Source: Mycobacterium sp. IS-1264
GTDB taxonomy: Bacteria; Actinomycetota; Actinomycetes; Mycobacteriales; Mycobacteriaceae
DNA length: 64,000 bases
Reading direction: 5' to 3'
Assembly (NCBI RefSeq): GCF_001954195.1
Contig: NZ_MBES01000058.1
Location: forward strand, 62,001 to 126,000
Shown one piece after another: positions 44,887 to 53,681 of the stretch (positions within the stretch are counted from its first letter, which is position 1; each line of letters opens with the position of its first letter). The position numbers were made by a program, and so were the translations under genes. Below the pieces are notes generated by a model. The model was not told where the DNA came from. It did no database searches and saw nothing but the letters and a program-made list of their open reading frames with translations.

Positions 44887-45384
44887 GTGGCCGCCTCCAA
44901 ACGTGATCCGATCGCGGCGGCACGCGCCAATTGGGAGCGTGCCGGGTGGGGCGATGTTTCGCAGGGGATGGTCGCGGTGACGTCGGTGATGCGCGCCCAT
45001 CAGATCCTCCTGGCTCGCGTCGAGGCGGCGCTGCGCCCGTACGACTTGAGCTTCTCCCGTTTTGAGCTGCTGCGGCTGCTGGCCTTCAGCCGCACCGGCG
45101 CGTTGCCGATCACCAAGGCGTCCGACCGGCTGCAGGTTCACGTCACCAGCGTGACCCACGCGATCCGCCGGCTCGAGGCCGACGGGCTGGTTCAGCGGGT
45201 GCCGCACCCCACCGACGGCCGGACGACGCTGGTCCAGATCACCGACCTCGGCCGCTCCACCGTCGAGGACGCCACCGTCACCCTCAACGAGCAGGTATTC
45301 GCCGACATCGGGATGAAGGCCGACGAATCGCAGGCGTTGGTGTCCTCCATTGAAAGTCTGCGGCGCAACGCGGGAGACTTCTAA
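44887..45384 (+). CDS. MarR-family transcriptional regulator
   Basis: A 165-residue winged helix-turn-helix regulator (compare M. tuberculosis Rv0737). The DNA-binding part is LLRLLAFSRTGALPITKASD, followed by HVTSVTHAIRRLEADGLVQR and the wing VPHPTDGRTTLVQIT. The frame is open upstream; GTG 44887 with AAGAAAGGG gives the known length. In M. tuberculosis it directly follows rslA, so the four genes 40438-44878 interrupt that pair. It could also control them. Confidence 0.88.
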   Translation: MAASKRDPIAAARANWERAGWGDVSQGMVAVTSVMRAHQILLARVEAALRPYDLSFSRFELLRLLAFSRTGALPITKASDRLQVHVTSVTHAIRRLEADGLVQRVPHPTDGRTTLVQITDLGRSTVEDATVTLNEQVFADIGMKADESQALVSSIESLRRNAGDF

Positions 45385-45387
45385 GGC

Positions 45388-45936
45388 ATGGACCCATTAA
45401 GTGCTCACCAGCGCGCTCAGGACGCGTTCGCCCGCGTCCTCGCCAACGTCAGCCCCGACCAGCTGGGCGCCCCGACGCCCTGCTCGGAGTGGACGATTGG
45501 GGATCTGATCGAACACGTCATCGGCGGTAACGAGCACGTCGGGCTCTGGGCGCAGACCCCCATTGAGCCGCCGGCCCGGCCCGACGACCTCGTTGCCGCG
45601 CACCGGGGGTCCGCCGCCGCGGCACAGGCGGTCTTCGCGGGTCCGGACGGGATGTCCATGATGTTCAAGCTGCCATTCGCTGAGATCCCAGGACAAATGT
45701 TCATCGGATTGCGCACCAGCGACGTGCTGACCCACGCGTGGGACCTCGCGACCGCCACCGGGCAGTCGACGGATCTCGATCCGGAGTTGGCGGGCGAGCA
45801 ACTCGCCGCGGTGCGGGCGTTCGTCGGGCCCCAGTTCCGCGGGCCGGGCAAGCCCTTCGCCGAGGAGCAGCCGTGTCCACCCGAGCGTGCGTCCGCGGAT
45901 CAACTGGCCGCGTTTTTGGGCCGAAAGGTCCAGTGA
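45388..45936 (+). CDS. TIGR03086-family (mycothiol-transferase-like) protein
   Basis: A 182-residue protein of the actinobacterial TIGR03086 group, part of the DinB/mycothiol-dependent maleylpyruvate isomerase-like fold. Supporting features are TPCSEWTIGDLIEHVIGGNE (metal-binding His in the HVIGG segment) and DVLTHAWDLATATG (His in the second helix). Metal binding and a mycothiol-linked reaction are plausible for the family but unproven. It matches M. tuberculosis Rv0738 and follows marR by three bases. Confidence 0.82.
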   Translation: MDPLSAHQRAQDAFARVLANVSPDQLGAPTPCSEWTIGDLIEHVIGGNEHVGLWAQTPIEPPARPDDLVAAHRGSAAAAQAVFAGPDGMSMMFKLPFAEIPGQMFIGLRTSDVLTHAWDLATATGQSTDLDPELAGEQLAAVRAFVGPQFRGPGKPFAEEQPCPPERASADQLAAFLGRKVQ

Positions 45937-45951
45937 CGCGAGGTTTCCGGC

Positions 45952-46827
45952 TCAGCTGCCGCGCAGTACCTCGATCACCGCGCTGAAGTCTTTGTCGGCA
46001 TGGTCGGCGGCGAACTTCGCGTAGATCTCGGCGGCGTGACTGCCCAGCGGCGCCGACGAGCCGGTTGAGGCCACCGCCTCCATCGCCAGGCCGAGGTCCT
46101 TGTTCATCAGCGCGGTCGCGAAACCCGGCTTGAAGTCGTTGTTGGCCGGCGACGTCGGAACCGGGCCCGGCACTGGGCAATTGGTGTGCACGGCCCAGCA
46201 GTTGCCGGTCGCGCCGGTGATCACGTCGAACAGGGATTGCGCCGACAGCCCGAGCTTCTCGGCCAGTACGAACGCTTCGCCGACGGCGATCTGTTGCACG
46301 GCCAGCACCATGTTGTTGCACACCTTGGCGGCCTGGCCGGACCCGGCCGCACCGCAATGGATGACCTTGCCCGCCATCGGTTCCAGCACCGGCCGCGCTC
46401 GCTCCAGCGCGGACTCGTCGCCCCCGACCATGAACGCCAGCGTCCCGGCGACGGCGCCCTTGACCCCGCCGGAGACCGGTGCGTCCAGCTGCGAAACCCC
46501 CTGCGATTCCGCGAGCGAGTGCACCTCGCGGGCGTCGTTGACCGAGATCGTTGAGCTGTCGATAAACAGCGCGCCGGGCCGCGCGGCGGGTAACACGTCG
46601 ACGTAGCAGCGCTTGACCAGCTCGCCACTGGGCAGCATGGTGATCACCACGTCGGCCTCGGCAACCGCATCAGCGGCGCTGTCGAATATGGTGACGCCAC
46701 CCGCGGCTCCGGCCGCTGCCGCCGCCGGCACCGGATCGAACCCGCGTACGATGTGTTCGGCGGCAACAAGATTCGCCGACATCGGCGCGCCCATGTGGCC
46801 CAGTCCCAAGAACGCGATCGCCGACAT
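45952..46827 (-). CDS. mmsB: 3-hydroxyisobutyrate dehydrogenase
   Basis: Oxidises 3-hydroxyisobutyrate to methylmalonate semialdehyde with NAD in valine breakdown. The 291 residues have the N-terminal GLGHMGAPMSANL dinucleotide motif, substrate motif DAPVSGGVKGAVAGTLAFMV, and catalytic Lys in GSGQAAKVCNNMVLAVQ. It corresponds to M. tuberculosis Rv0751c. It is the last gene of the mmsA-fadE9-mmsB operon, 12 bases after fadE9. Confidence 0.94.
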   Translation of the reverse strand: MSAIAFLGLGHMGAPMSANLVAAEHIVRGFDPVPAAAAAGAAGGVTIFDSAADAVAEADVVITMLPSGELVKRCYVDVLPAARPGALFIDSSTISVNDAREVHSLAESQGVSQLDAPVSGGVKGAVAGTLAFMVGGDESALERARPVLEPMAGKVIHCGAAGSGQAAKVCNNMVLAVQQIAVGEAFVLAEKLGLSAQSLFDVITGATGNCWAVHTNCPVPGPVPTSPANNDFKPGFATALMNKDLGLAMEAVASTGSSAPLGSHAAEIYAKFAADHADKDFSAVIEVLRGS

Positions 46828-46839
46828 TGGCTCCCTCTC

Positions 46840-48000
46840 CTACACGCCGGCCCGGAACCGGGCGGCCTCGGCCCGCCCGATGACGACCCGCATTATTTCG
46901 TTGGTCCCCTCCAGGATTCGATGCACCCGCAGATCGCGGACGATCTTTTCCAGACCATACTCGCGCAAGTAGCCGTAGCCGCCGTGCAGCTGCAGGGCTT
47001 TGTCGGCGATCTCGAAGCAGGTATCGGTGACATAGCGTTTGGCCATCGCGCACAGCTCGACCTTGTCGGTGTCGTCGGCGTCCAGCGCGGCCGCCGCGCG
47101 CCACAACAGCATTCGCGAGGTCTCCAGCCCGGTGGCCATGTCGGCCAGGGTGAACCGGATGGTGGGCTCGTCCAACAGGGGAGAGCCGAACGCCTGCCGT
47201 TCGCGCACATAGGCTCCCGCTTTGTCGAAGGCGGACTGCGCGCCGCCCAGCGAGCAGGCCGCGATGTTGAGCCGGCCACCGTTGAGACCGTTCATCGCGA
47301 TGCCGAAGCCGGCACCCTCGCCATCCGCGCCGCCCAGCATCGCGTCGGCGGGCACCCGCACATCCTCGAAGATCACCTGCGCGGTGGGTTGCGCGTGCCA
47401 GCCCATCTTCTCCTCGGGCGAGCCGAAACTCAGCCCAGGCGTGTCCTTTTCGACGATGAAGGCCGAGATGCCGCGCGGGCCGTCGCCGCCGGTGCGGGCC
47501 ATCACGACGTACACGTCGGAGGCGCCCGCGCCGGAAATGAACTGCTTAACCCCGTCGAGCACGTAGTCGCCACCCTGCTTGACGGCGCGGGTGCTCAGGG
47601 CGGCCGCGTCGGATCCCGCGTTCGGCTCGGTCAGGCAGTAGCTGGCGATGACGTCCATCGGCGCCAACCGCGGAATCCATTCCTTGCGTTGCTCGTCGGT
47701 GCCGAACGTGTCGATCATCCACGCACACATGTTGTGGATGGACAGGAACGCGGCCGTCGTCGGGTCGGCGATAGCCAACTGCTCGAAGATCCGGACCCCG
47801 TCGAGCCGGCGCAGCCCGCTCCCGCCGACGTCATCGCGGCAGTAGATCGCTGCCATGCCGAGCTCGGCGGCCTCGCGCAGCACATCCGTCGGAAAATGCT
47901 TGGTGGTATCCCATTCCAGGGCATGCGGGGCAAGGCATTTGGCGGCGAACGCGGCCGCCGTGTCGGTGATGACGCGTTCGTCGTCGTTCAGAGTAAACAT
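46840..48000 (-). CDS. fadE9: Acyl-CoA dehydrogenase (isobutyryl-CoA dehydrogenase type)
   Basis: FAD-dependent acyl-CoA dehydrogenase of 386 residues, with YCLTEPNAGSDAA, KQFISGAGASDVYVVMART, and GGYGYLREYGLEKIVRDLR followed by RILEGTNEIMRVVIGR, where the catalytic Glu is expected. Position between mmsA and mmsB points to isobutyryl-CoA or a related branched acyl-CoA. It corresponds to M. tuberculosis Rv0752c (fadE9). It starts six bases after the mmsA stop. Confidence 0.93.
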   Translation of the reverse strand: MFTLNDDERVITDTAAAFAAKCLAPHALEWDTTKHFPTDVLREAAELGMAAIYCRDDVGGSGLRRLDGVRIFEQLAIADPTTAAFLSIHNMCAWMIDTFGTDEQRKEWIPRLAPMDVIASYCLTEPNAGSDAAALSTRAVKQGGDYVLDGVKQFISGAGASDVYVVMARTGGDGPRGISAFIVEKDTPGLSFGSPEEKMGWHAQPTAQVIFEDVRVPADAMLGGADGEGAGFGIAMNGLNGGRLNIAACSLGGAQSAFDKAGAYVRERQAFGSPLLDEPTIRFTLADMATGLETSRMLLWRAAAALDADDTDKVELCAMAKRYVTDTCFEIADKALQLHGGYGYLREYGLEKIVRDLRVHRILEGTNEIMRVVIGRAEAARFRAGV

Positions 48001-48006
48001 GATGCT

Positions 48007-49527
48007 CTAATTCATTGTGGGGATGACGAATTCGGCGCCGTCCTTGATGCCGGACGGCCAGCGCGACGTGACGGTCTTGACCTTCGTGTAGAACTGGATC
48101 GACGCTGGCCCGTGCTGGTTGAGGTCGCCGAAGCCGGAGCGCTTCCAGCCGCCGAAGGTGTGATACGCCACCGGGACCGGGATCGGCACGTTGACACCCA
48201 CCATGCCCACCTGAACCCGGGAGACGAAGTCGCGCGCGGTGTCGCCGTCGCGGGTGAACACCGCCACGCCGTTGCCGTACTCGTGCTCCGAAGGCAGCGC
48301 CACTGCTTCTTCGTAGTTGTGCGCCCTTACGATGCACAGCACCGGTCCGAAGATCTCGTCGGTGTAGATCGACATGTCGGGGGTGACGTGGTCGAACAGG
48401 GTCGGGCCGATGAAGAAGCCGCCCTCCAGGCTGGCATCGCCGTACGCCAGGTCGTCGCTGGTGCGGTCGCGGCCGTCGATGACGATCTCGGCGCCGGCGG
48501 CCACGCCCTGATCGATGTAATCGCGCACCCTGGCTACCGCGGCGTCGGTGACCAGTGGACCGTAGTCGGCCTTGGGGTCGAGGCTGTGGCCCACCCGCAG
48601 GTTGTTGATTCGCTCGATGAGCCTGGCGCGCAACCGTTCCGCGGTTTGCTCACCGACCGGCACCGCGACGCTGATCGCCATGCAGCGTTCGCCTGCGCTG
48701 CCGTAGCCCGCCCCGATAAGCGCGTCGACGGCCTGGTCGAGGTCGGCGTCGGGCATCACGATCATGTGGTTCTTGGCACCGCCGAAGCACTGTGACCGCT
48801 TGCCGGTCGCCGCGGCGGTCGAATAGATGTAGTGGGCGATGTCGGAGCTGCCGACGAAGCCCACGGCCTTGATGTCGGGATGGTGCAGGATGGCGTCGAC
48901 GGCTTCCTTGTCGCCGTGCACCACCTGGAACACGCCGGGCGGCAGGCCGGCCTCGAGGAAGAGTTCGGCCAGACGCACCGGGACCGACGGGTCACGTTCG
49001 CTGGGCTTGAGCACGAACGCGTTGCCACAGGCCAGCGCCGGTCCGGCCTTCCACAGCGGGATCATCGCCGGGAAGTTGAACGGCGTGATGCCCGCGACCA
49101 CGCCCAAGGGCTGACGCAACGAATAGACGTCGATGCCCGGCCCGGCGCCCTCGCTGTACTCGCCCTTGAGCAGATGCGGGATCCCGATGCAGAACTCGAT
49201 GACCTCGATGCCGCGCTGGATGTCGCCCTTGGCGTCGGCGACCGTCTTGCCGTGCTCGAGGGACAGCAGCTCGGCCAACTCGTCGCTGTTGGAGTTGACC
49301 AGCTCGATGAAGCGCATCATCACCCGGGCGCGGCGCTGCGGATTCCATGCCGCCCAATCCTTTTGGGCCTCGACGGCCGAGGCCACCGCCGCGTCGACGT
49401 CGGCCTTGCCCGCCATCGGCACCTTCGCCTGCACCGCGCCGGTACTGGGGTTGAAAACGTCGGCCGTGCGGGTGGATTGGCCGGCGGTGCGCTTCCCATC
49501 GATGAAGTGCGGGATCTGTGTGGTCAT
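48007..49527 (-). CDS. mmsA: Methylmalonate-semialdehyde dehydrogenase (acylating)
   Basis: CoA-dependent aldehyde dehydrogenase turning methylmalonate semialdehyde into propionyl-CoA. The 506 residues show the ALDH fold: GITPFNFPAMIPLWKAGPAL, the CoA/NAD region FVGSSDIAHYIY, and the catalytic Cys in YGSAGERCMAISVAVPVG, the family variant of this motif; the usual aldehyde-dehydrogenase Glu is absent as expected for acylating members. It corresponds to M. tuberculosis Rv0753c (mmsA). It is first in the operon with a palindromic element upstream. Confidence 0.95.
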   Translation of the reverse strand: MTTQIPHFIDGKRTAGQSTRTADVFNPSTGAVQAKVPMAGKADVDAAVASAVEAQKDWAAWNPQRRARVMMRFIELVNSNSDELAELLSLEHGKTVADAKGDIQRGIEVIEFCIGIPHLLKGEYSEGAGPGIDVYSLRQPLGVVAGITPFNFPAMIPLWKAGPALACGNAFVLKPSERDPSVPVRLAELFLEAGLPPGVFQVVHGDKEAVDAILHHPDIKAVGFVGSSDIAHYIYSTAAATGKRSQCFGGAKNHMIVMPDADLDQAVDALIGAGYGSAGERCMAISVAVPVGEQTAERLRARLIERINNLRVGHSLDPKADYGPLVTDAAVARVRDYIDQGVAAGAEIVIDGRDRTSDDLAYGDASLEGGFFIGPTLFDHVTPDMSIYTDEIFGPVLCIVRAHNYEEAVALPSEHEYGNGVAVFTRDGDTARDFVSRVQVGMVGVNVPIPVPVAYHTFGGWKRSGFGDLNQHGPASIQFYTKVKTVTSRWPSGIKDGAEFVIPTMN

Positions 49528-49557
49528 GGTGTCCTCGGAAGTCGTATACGCGCTAAT

Positions 49558-49573
49558 ACTTGGATATCCTAGT
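49558..49573 (-). promoter_or_regulatory. Palindromic element upstream of mmsA operon
   Basis: ACTTGGATATCCTAGT is a 16-base near-palindrome (seven of eight pairs) 31 bases upstream of the mmsA start. Read towards mmsA it contains TAGGAT, a good -10. Such a dyad over a -10 suggests an operator for a repressor of valine/propionate catabolism; none is encoded next to it. Confidence 0.5.
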
Positions 49574-49599
49574 AACTTGGCTCGGGCGGGGCAAGGCGC

Positions 49600-50091
49600 T
49601 CAGTGCTTGCGCACGACGCGCTCGGCTTCGCCGTCCTTCCAGATCGTGATGTCCAGGTGGCCGTCGGTCACCTCGACCGCGGACCCACCGATCAAGTCGG
49701 CCCGATAAAGGTGATCGAACTCCTGCCCTCGAAGGTCGAAGCCGGTCTGTTCGTAGAGCGCTTCGGCGTACCGCTGATGCAAGTCCTTGTCACCGACGTC
49801 CTCAACAACGCCGAACAGCTTCGCGTCGCCGTCCTTGACCTCGGTGTCGACGGTGGCGGTGTGCAGGCAGAAGCGCGGATCGCGCGACAGGTCATGGAAT
49901 TTCGTCGTCCCCGGCATCCCGCCGATCCAGAGCCGATCTTCGAAGAACCTCGGCTCGATGGGGCTGATCCGGGGAAACCCGTCCGAGCGAAGCGTGCCCA
50001 ACATGCAGAGGTTGCCGGTCGCGGCGTGGCGGCGGAGGAATATGGTCGCGATTCGCGGGGCTGCTGCCGTGAACTCTCTCCAGCTGATCAT
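49600..50091 (-). CDS. Pyridoxamine 5'-phosphate oxidase-fold protein
   Basis: A 163-residue split-barrel protein of the PNPOx-like superfamily, members of which bind FMN, F420 or haem. The segment GNLCMLGTLRSDGFPRISPI and PGTTKFHDLSRDPRFCLHTA are typical. It is too short for the vitamin B6 enzyme. Substrate and cofactor are unknown. It is separated by 16 bases from the epimerase gene upstream in the same direction. Confidence 0.8.
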   Translation of the reverse strand: MISWREFTAAAPRIATIFLRRHAATGNLCMLGTLRSDGFPRISPIEPRFFEDRLWIGGMPGTTKFHDLSRDPRFCLHTATVDTEVKDGDAKLFGVVEDVGDKDLHQRYAEALYEQTGFDLRGQEFDHLYRADLIGGSAVEVTDGHLDITIWKDGEAERVVRKH

Positions 50092-50107
50092 GGTCGCGAC
50101 CGTAGCC

Positions 50108-50986
50108 TCAGAGAGGGTAGTTCCCCGCCTCCAGGTCCTCGAGCAGGCTCGGATGGGTGGGCCGCCAGCCGAATCTCTCCCGGGTCAACTCGCTCGAGGA
50201 CGGCTGATCACGGGCGAATATGGCGCCGAGGAACCCGAAATGCTCGGCGGGCACCGACGCCGCGGGGAGATCGAGCTGGCGCCCGATGGCCTCGGCGAGC
50301 GCGCGCATGGGGTCGCCCTCGTCGCCGACGGCGTGCGCCACCGTCCCGGGCGTCGCCTCCTCGAGGACCAGGCGGAAGAGCCGGGCCGCGTCGAGGACGT
50401 GCACGGCCGGCCAGCGCTGGGCGCCGTCGCCGACATATCCGGAGACCCCGGTCCGTCGGGCCGCCTCGACGAGCAGGGAGGCGAACCCGCAGGGGCCGCC
50501 CGCCCGGTGGACCGAGCGGGGGAGGCGGACCACCGCCGAGCGGACTCCTTGGGCCGCCAGTTCCAGTGCGGCGTGGGCGTTTCGGCCGCGCCCGCCGATT
50601 AGCCCCTCGGTCGGCGCGGGGTCCCGCTCGGTGGAGGCGCGGCCGGGGATGGGGGGCGTGCCCGAGGCCATGACGAACGGCTTGCCGCTCCCCGCGAGGG
50701 CCGCGCCGAAGGTCTCGACGGCGACCGCCTCCTGCGCGACGGCCCTCTCGAAATCGTCGAAGTGGAGGAAGGCGAGGTGGACGACCCCGTCGGCGTCCTT
50801 GGCGCCGGCGCGCAGGCTCTCGGGGTCGTCGAGATCGCCGTGCAGCACGTCGGCCCCCATGGCTTTGGCGGCCTGGGCCGACGCGTCGGAGCGGGCCAGC
50901 GCCAGAACCTCGTGGCCCGCGCGGATGAGCTCGGGAACGACGGCCGAGCCGACCCCGCCGGTGGCGCCCGTGACGAAAACTCGCAT
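50108..50986 (-). CDS. NAD-dependent epimerase/dehydratase-like (extended SDR) protein
   Basis: A 292-residue atypical extended SDR. The nucleotide motif is FVTGATGGVGSAVVPELIRA and the acidic LHGDLDDP follows. No clear YxxxK is visible where expected, so it may be an NmrA-like binding protein or an oxidoreductase with another mechanism. It is divergent from tetR at 51071, with two strong operators between, so the TetR protein very likely controls it. Confidence 0.8.
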   Translation of the reverse strand: MRVFVTGATGGVGSAVVPELIRAGHEVLALARSDASAQAAKAMGADVLHGDLDDPESLRAGAKDADGVVHLAFLHFDDFERAVAQEAVAVETFGAALAGSGKPFVMASGTPPIPGRASTERDPAPTEGLIGGRGRNAHAALELAAQGVRSAVVRLPRSVHRAGGPCGFASLLVEAARRTGVSGYVGDGAQRWPAVHVLDAARLFRLVLEEATPGTVAHAVGDEGDPMRALAEAIGRQLDLPAASVPAEHFGFLGAIFARDQPSSSELTRERFGWRPTHPSLLEDLEAGNYPL

Positions 50987-51000
50987 GACACACTCCTCAA

Positions 51001-51057
51001 GTGATGGGACCGATGTCCCATCACACTACCACGGTGATGGGACAAAGGTCTCATCGC
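51001..51057. promoter_or_regulatory. Twin TetR-type operators
   Basis: First dyad, 51001-51024: arms GTGATGGGAC and GTCCCATCAC around a 4-base spacer, a perfect 10-base inverted repeat. Second dyad, 51034-51057: arms GTGATGGGAC and GTCTCATCGC, again with a 4-base spacer, one arm identical. Centres are 33 bases apart, about three helical turns, midway between the divergent epimerase and tetR genes. Confidence 0.85.
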
Positions 51058-51070
51058 CTACCATGACCGC

Positions 51071-51643
51071 ATGCCCCGATGGGAACCCGATGCGCGTGCG
51101 CGGCTGGTCGAGGCGGCGCTGCACCTCTTCTCCGAGCGGGGCTACGACCGAACTACCGTCGCTGAGATCGCCGATCGGGCCGGCCTGACGAAAAGCACCT
51201 TCTTCCGGTATTTCCCCGATAAGCGCGAGGTGCTGGCGGCCGGGCAGGAGACGTTGTCCCAACTCCTGACCGAGGGCATCGCCTCGGCGCCCGCGGACGC
51301 CACCCCGCTCGTCGCGGTCGCCGCCGGGCTGGAGCGCGCGGCCGGGGCGATGACCCCGCTCAATCGCGAGCTTGCTCCCCAGGTGAAGGCCGTCATCGCC
51401 ACCAGCACCGAACTGCAGGAGCGCGATGCGCTCAAACAGGTCGGCCTCGCCGCGGCCATGGTGCAGGCGCTGCGAGCGCGCGGCGTGCCGGAACGGGCGG
51501 CCGCCCTGGCTGCCGAGCTGGGCGCGTTGGCTTTCAAAGAGGCGTTCGCCGAATGGATTACGGCAAAGGGCGACCAGAGCCTGGCCGAACTCGCACTCAA
51601 GGCCTTGGACGAGCTGCGCACCGCGGCCGCCGAAATTCGCTGA
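51071..51643 (+). CDS. TetR-family transcriptional repressor
   Basis: A 190-residue TetR-type repressor with the helix-turn-helix LVEAALHLFSERGYDRTTVA continuing to EIADRAGLTKSTFFRYFPDK (residues about 12-50), and a helical ligand-binding domain. ATG 51071 lies 13 bases after the second of two strong operators, so binding there should repress both itself and the divergent epimerase gene. The ligand is unknown. Confidence 0.9.
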   Translation: MPRWEPDARARLVEAALHLFSERGYDRTTVAEIADRAGLTKSTFFRYFPDKREVLAAGQETLSQLLTEGIASAPADATPLVAVAAGLERAAGAMTPLNRELAPQVKAVIATSTELQERDALKQVGLAAAMVQALRARGVPERAAALAAELGALAFKEAFAEWITAKGDQSLAELALKALDELRTAAAEIR

Positions 51644-51675
51644 AGCGAGCCGGGGCCGATTAGCCTTTACCCCGT

Positions 51676-53109
51676 ATGCACACCATCGAGGCCGACTACC
51701 TCGTCGTCGGGGCCGGCGCCATGGGCATGGCGTTCATCGACACGCTGATCTCTGAGACAGAGGCACGCGTGGTGGTGGTCGATCGCTACCACCAGCCGGG
51801 CGGGCATTGGACGACGGCCTACCCGTTCGTGCGGCTGCATCAGCCGTCGGCGTTCTACGGCGTGAACTCGTTGCGCCTCGGCAGCGACACCATCGACCGA
51901 ATCGGCTGGAACAAAGGGCTCTACGAACTCGCGACGGCCGGGGAAGTCTGCGCGTACTACGACCATGTGATGCGTCAGCGGTTCTTGCCGACGGGCCGGG
52001 TCAGCTACTTCCCGATGAGCGAATATCTCGGCCTGCAAGACGGCGAAGGCCGCTTCGTGACGATGGCCGGGACCGAGTACACCGTCAACGTGGCGCGCCG
52101 CGTCGTCGATGCCACCTACATGCGCGTCATGGTTCCCTCGATGCGCCCGCCCCCGTACCAGGTCGCGCCCGGTGTCGAATGTGTCGCGCCCAACGACCTG
52201 CCCGGGCGCGGCGCCCGCGAGCGCTACGTCGTCGTCGGGGCCGGCAAGACCGGAATCGACACCTGCCTATGGCTGCTGGGCCAGGGCATCGCGCCGGATC
52301 GGCTGACGTGGATCATGCCGCGGGATTCGTGGCTACTGGATCGCGCGACGATCCAGCCCGGCTCGTTGCTCGCCGATCAGATCAAGGCCGCCTTCACCGC
52401 GCAACTGCGGGCCGTCCGGGACGCCGAGTCCGTGGAGGACCTGTTCGCGCGCCTCGAGGACGCCGGCGCGCTGCTGCGGATCGATCCCGCGGTGCGCCCC
52501 ACCATGTACCGCTGCGCCACCGTCACCCGGCTCGAACTCGAGCAGCTGCGGCGCATCTCCGGCATCGTGCGGATGGGCCACGTGGTGCGTATCGACGCCG
52601 ACGAAATGGTCCTCGACGGTGGATCCCTCGCGATGGACGGCCGCGCGCTGTACATCGACTGCAGCGCTGATGGCGCCGAAAAGAGGCCCGCCACACCAAT
52701 TTTCGATACCGGCCGTATCACGCTGCAAAGCGTGCGCGGTTGCCAGCAAATATTCAGCGCCGCACTGGTCGGCCACGTCGAAACCGCCTACCGCGATGAC
52801 GCCGTGAAAAACCGGCTGTGCGTCCCGCTGCCGCACCCGGACACCGACCTCGACTGGTTGCGCATCGCGCTGGCCGACTACGGAAACCAGCTGCGCTGGA
52901 TGGAGGACCCGGACCTGACGGAATGGCTCGCCGACGCGCGGCTGGACCTGTTCGGTCACCTGATGGGCCATCTTCTGGCGCCGGCATCGGCGAAGCCCCG
53001 CGTGCGGGACCGGATACTGGGCATGGCCAAATCGGCGCTGTCTGCCACCGCCACCAAACTCGACCAGCTGATGGTCCAGGAAGCCTCACTCACCGCGCCG
53101 TCGGTGTAA
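51676..53109 (+). CDS. FAD/NAD(P)-binding oxidoreductase
   Basis: A 477-residue flavoprotein. The FAD motif is ADYLVVGAGAMGMAFIDTL near the N-terminus; a second dinucleotide motif, YVVVGAGKTGIDTCLWLL, at about residues 185-202 should bind NAD(P)H. The pattern GGHWTTAYPFVRLHQPSAFY resembles flavin monooxygenases and related hypothetical mycobacterial proteins. No membrane segment. It stands alone, 32 bases after tetR and 32 bases before the ECF sigma gene. Substrate unknown. Confidence 0.8.
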   Translation: MHTIEADYLVVGAGAMGMAFIDTLISETEARVVVVDRYHQPGGHWTTAYPFVRLHQPSAFYGVNSLRLGSDTIDRIGWNKGLYELATAGEVCAYYDHVMRQRFLPTGRVSYFPMSEYLGLQDGEGRFVTMAGTEYTVNVARRVVDATYMRVMVPSMRPPPYQVAPGVECVAPNDLPGRGARERYVVVGAGKTGIDTCLWLLGQGIAPDRLTWIMPRDSWLLDRATIQPGSLLADQIKAAFTAQLRAVRDAESVEDLFARLEDAGALLRIDPAVRPTMYRCATVTRLELEQLRRISGIVRMGHVVRIDADEMVLDGGSLAMDGRALYIDCSADGAEKRPATPIFDTGRITLQSVRGCQQIFSAALVGHVETAYRDDAVKNRLCVPLPHPDTDLDWLRIALADYGNQLRWMEDPDLTEWLADARLDLFGHLMGHLLAPASAKPRVRDRILGMAKSALSATATKLDQLMVQEASLTAPSV

Positions 53110-53141
53110 CCCGAGCTGATATTGGTCGGTAAAGGAGGCAC

Positions 53142-53681
53142 GTGGCGGCGCAAAACGAACCCGTCGGCCCGCGACCATTGCGCGCGGTGCCTGACGACGG
53201 CTATGCCGACTGGAACGCGGTGTATCAGGACAATGCGGCCTGGGTGTACCGGACGCTGTTCGCTCGCGTCGGCAACCGGGCCGACGCCGAGGACCTCACC
53301 GCCGAGGTCTTCCTCGCCGCGCTGCGGCCGCTGCGCCTGAGCGCGAGCGTCGGCGAGGTCCGCGCGTACCTGCGTGCCACGGCCCGAACGGTGCTGGCCG
53401 CGCATTGGCGCGAGACCATGGGCCGCGAAATCACCGCGATCGAGGACATCGAAGCGCCACCCGATAGCGAGGAAGCGATCAGCACCGCACCACAGCGCGT
53501 CGCGCAGGTTCTCGACAATCTGCCGGATCGTTATCGCCGCATTTTGGAACTGCGGTTCCTGCAAGGCAATTCGATCAAGGAGTCCGCAACCGAACTTGGG
53601 ATCAGCGTCGCCAACGCCAAAGTTCTCCAACACCGCGCTCTGCGACTGGCAGCGCAAGTCAACGATGGGGGCCAGCCATGA
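53142..53681 (+). CDS. ECF-type sigma-70 family factor
   Basis: A 179-residue sigma factor. Region 2 covers WNAVYQDNAAWVYRTLFARV and GNRADAEDLTAEVFLAALR; region 4 is LDNLPDRYRRILELRFLQGN followed by SIKESATELGISVANAKVLQ. GTG 53142 has the strong site AAAGGAGG. The next gene begins within its stop codon (four-base overlap) and encodes a Tat-targeted Rieske protein with a cytoplasmic head, which may be its regulator. I cannot match it to a named M. tuberculosis sigma factor with confidence. Confidence 0.87.
   Translation: MAAQNEPVGPRPLRAVPDDGYADWNAVYQDNAAWVYRTLFARVGNRADAEDLTAEVFLAALRPLRLSASVGEVRAYLRATARTVLAAHWRETMGREITAIEDIEAPPDSEEAISTAPQRVAQVLDNLPDRYRRILELRFLQGNSIKESATELGISVANAKVLQHRALRLAAQVNDGGQP

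Noticed and set aside
46753..48795. A 680-codon plus-strand open frame over mmsB, fadE9 and mmsA
   Set aside because: It is antisense to three clearly homologous genes and its composition follows third-position GC bias.
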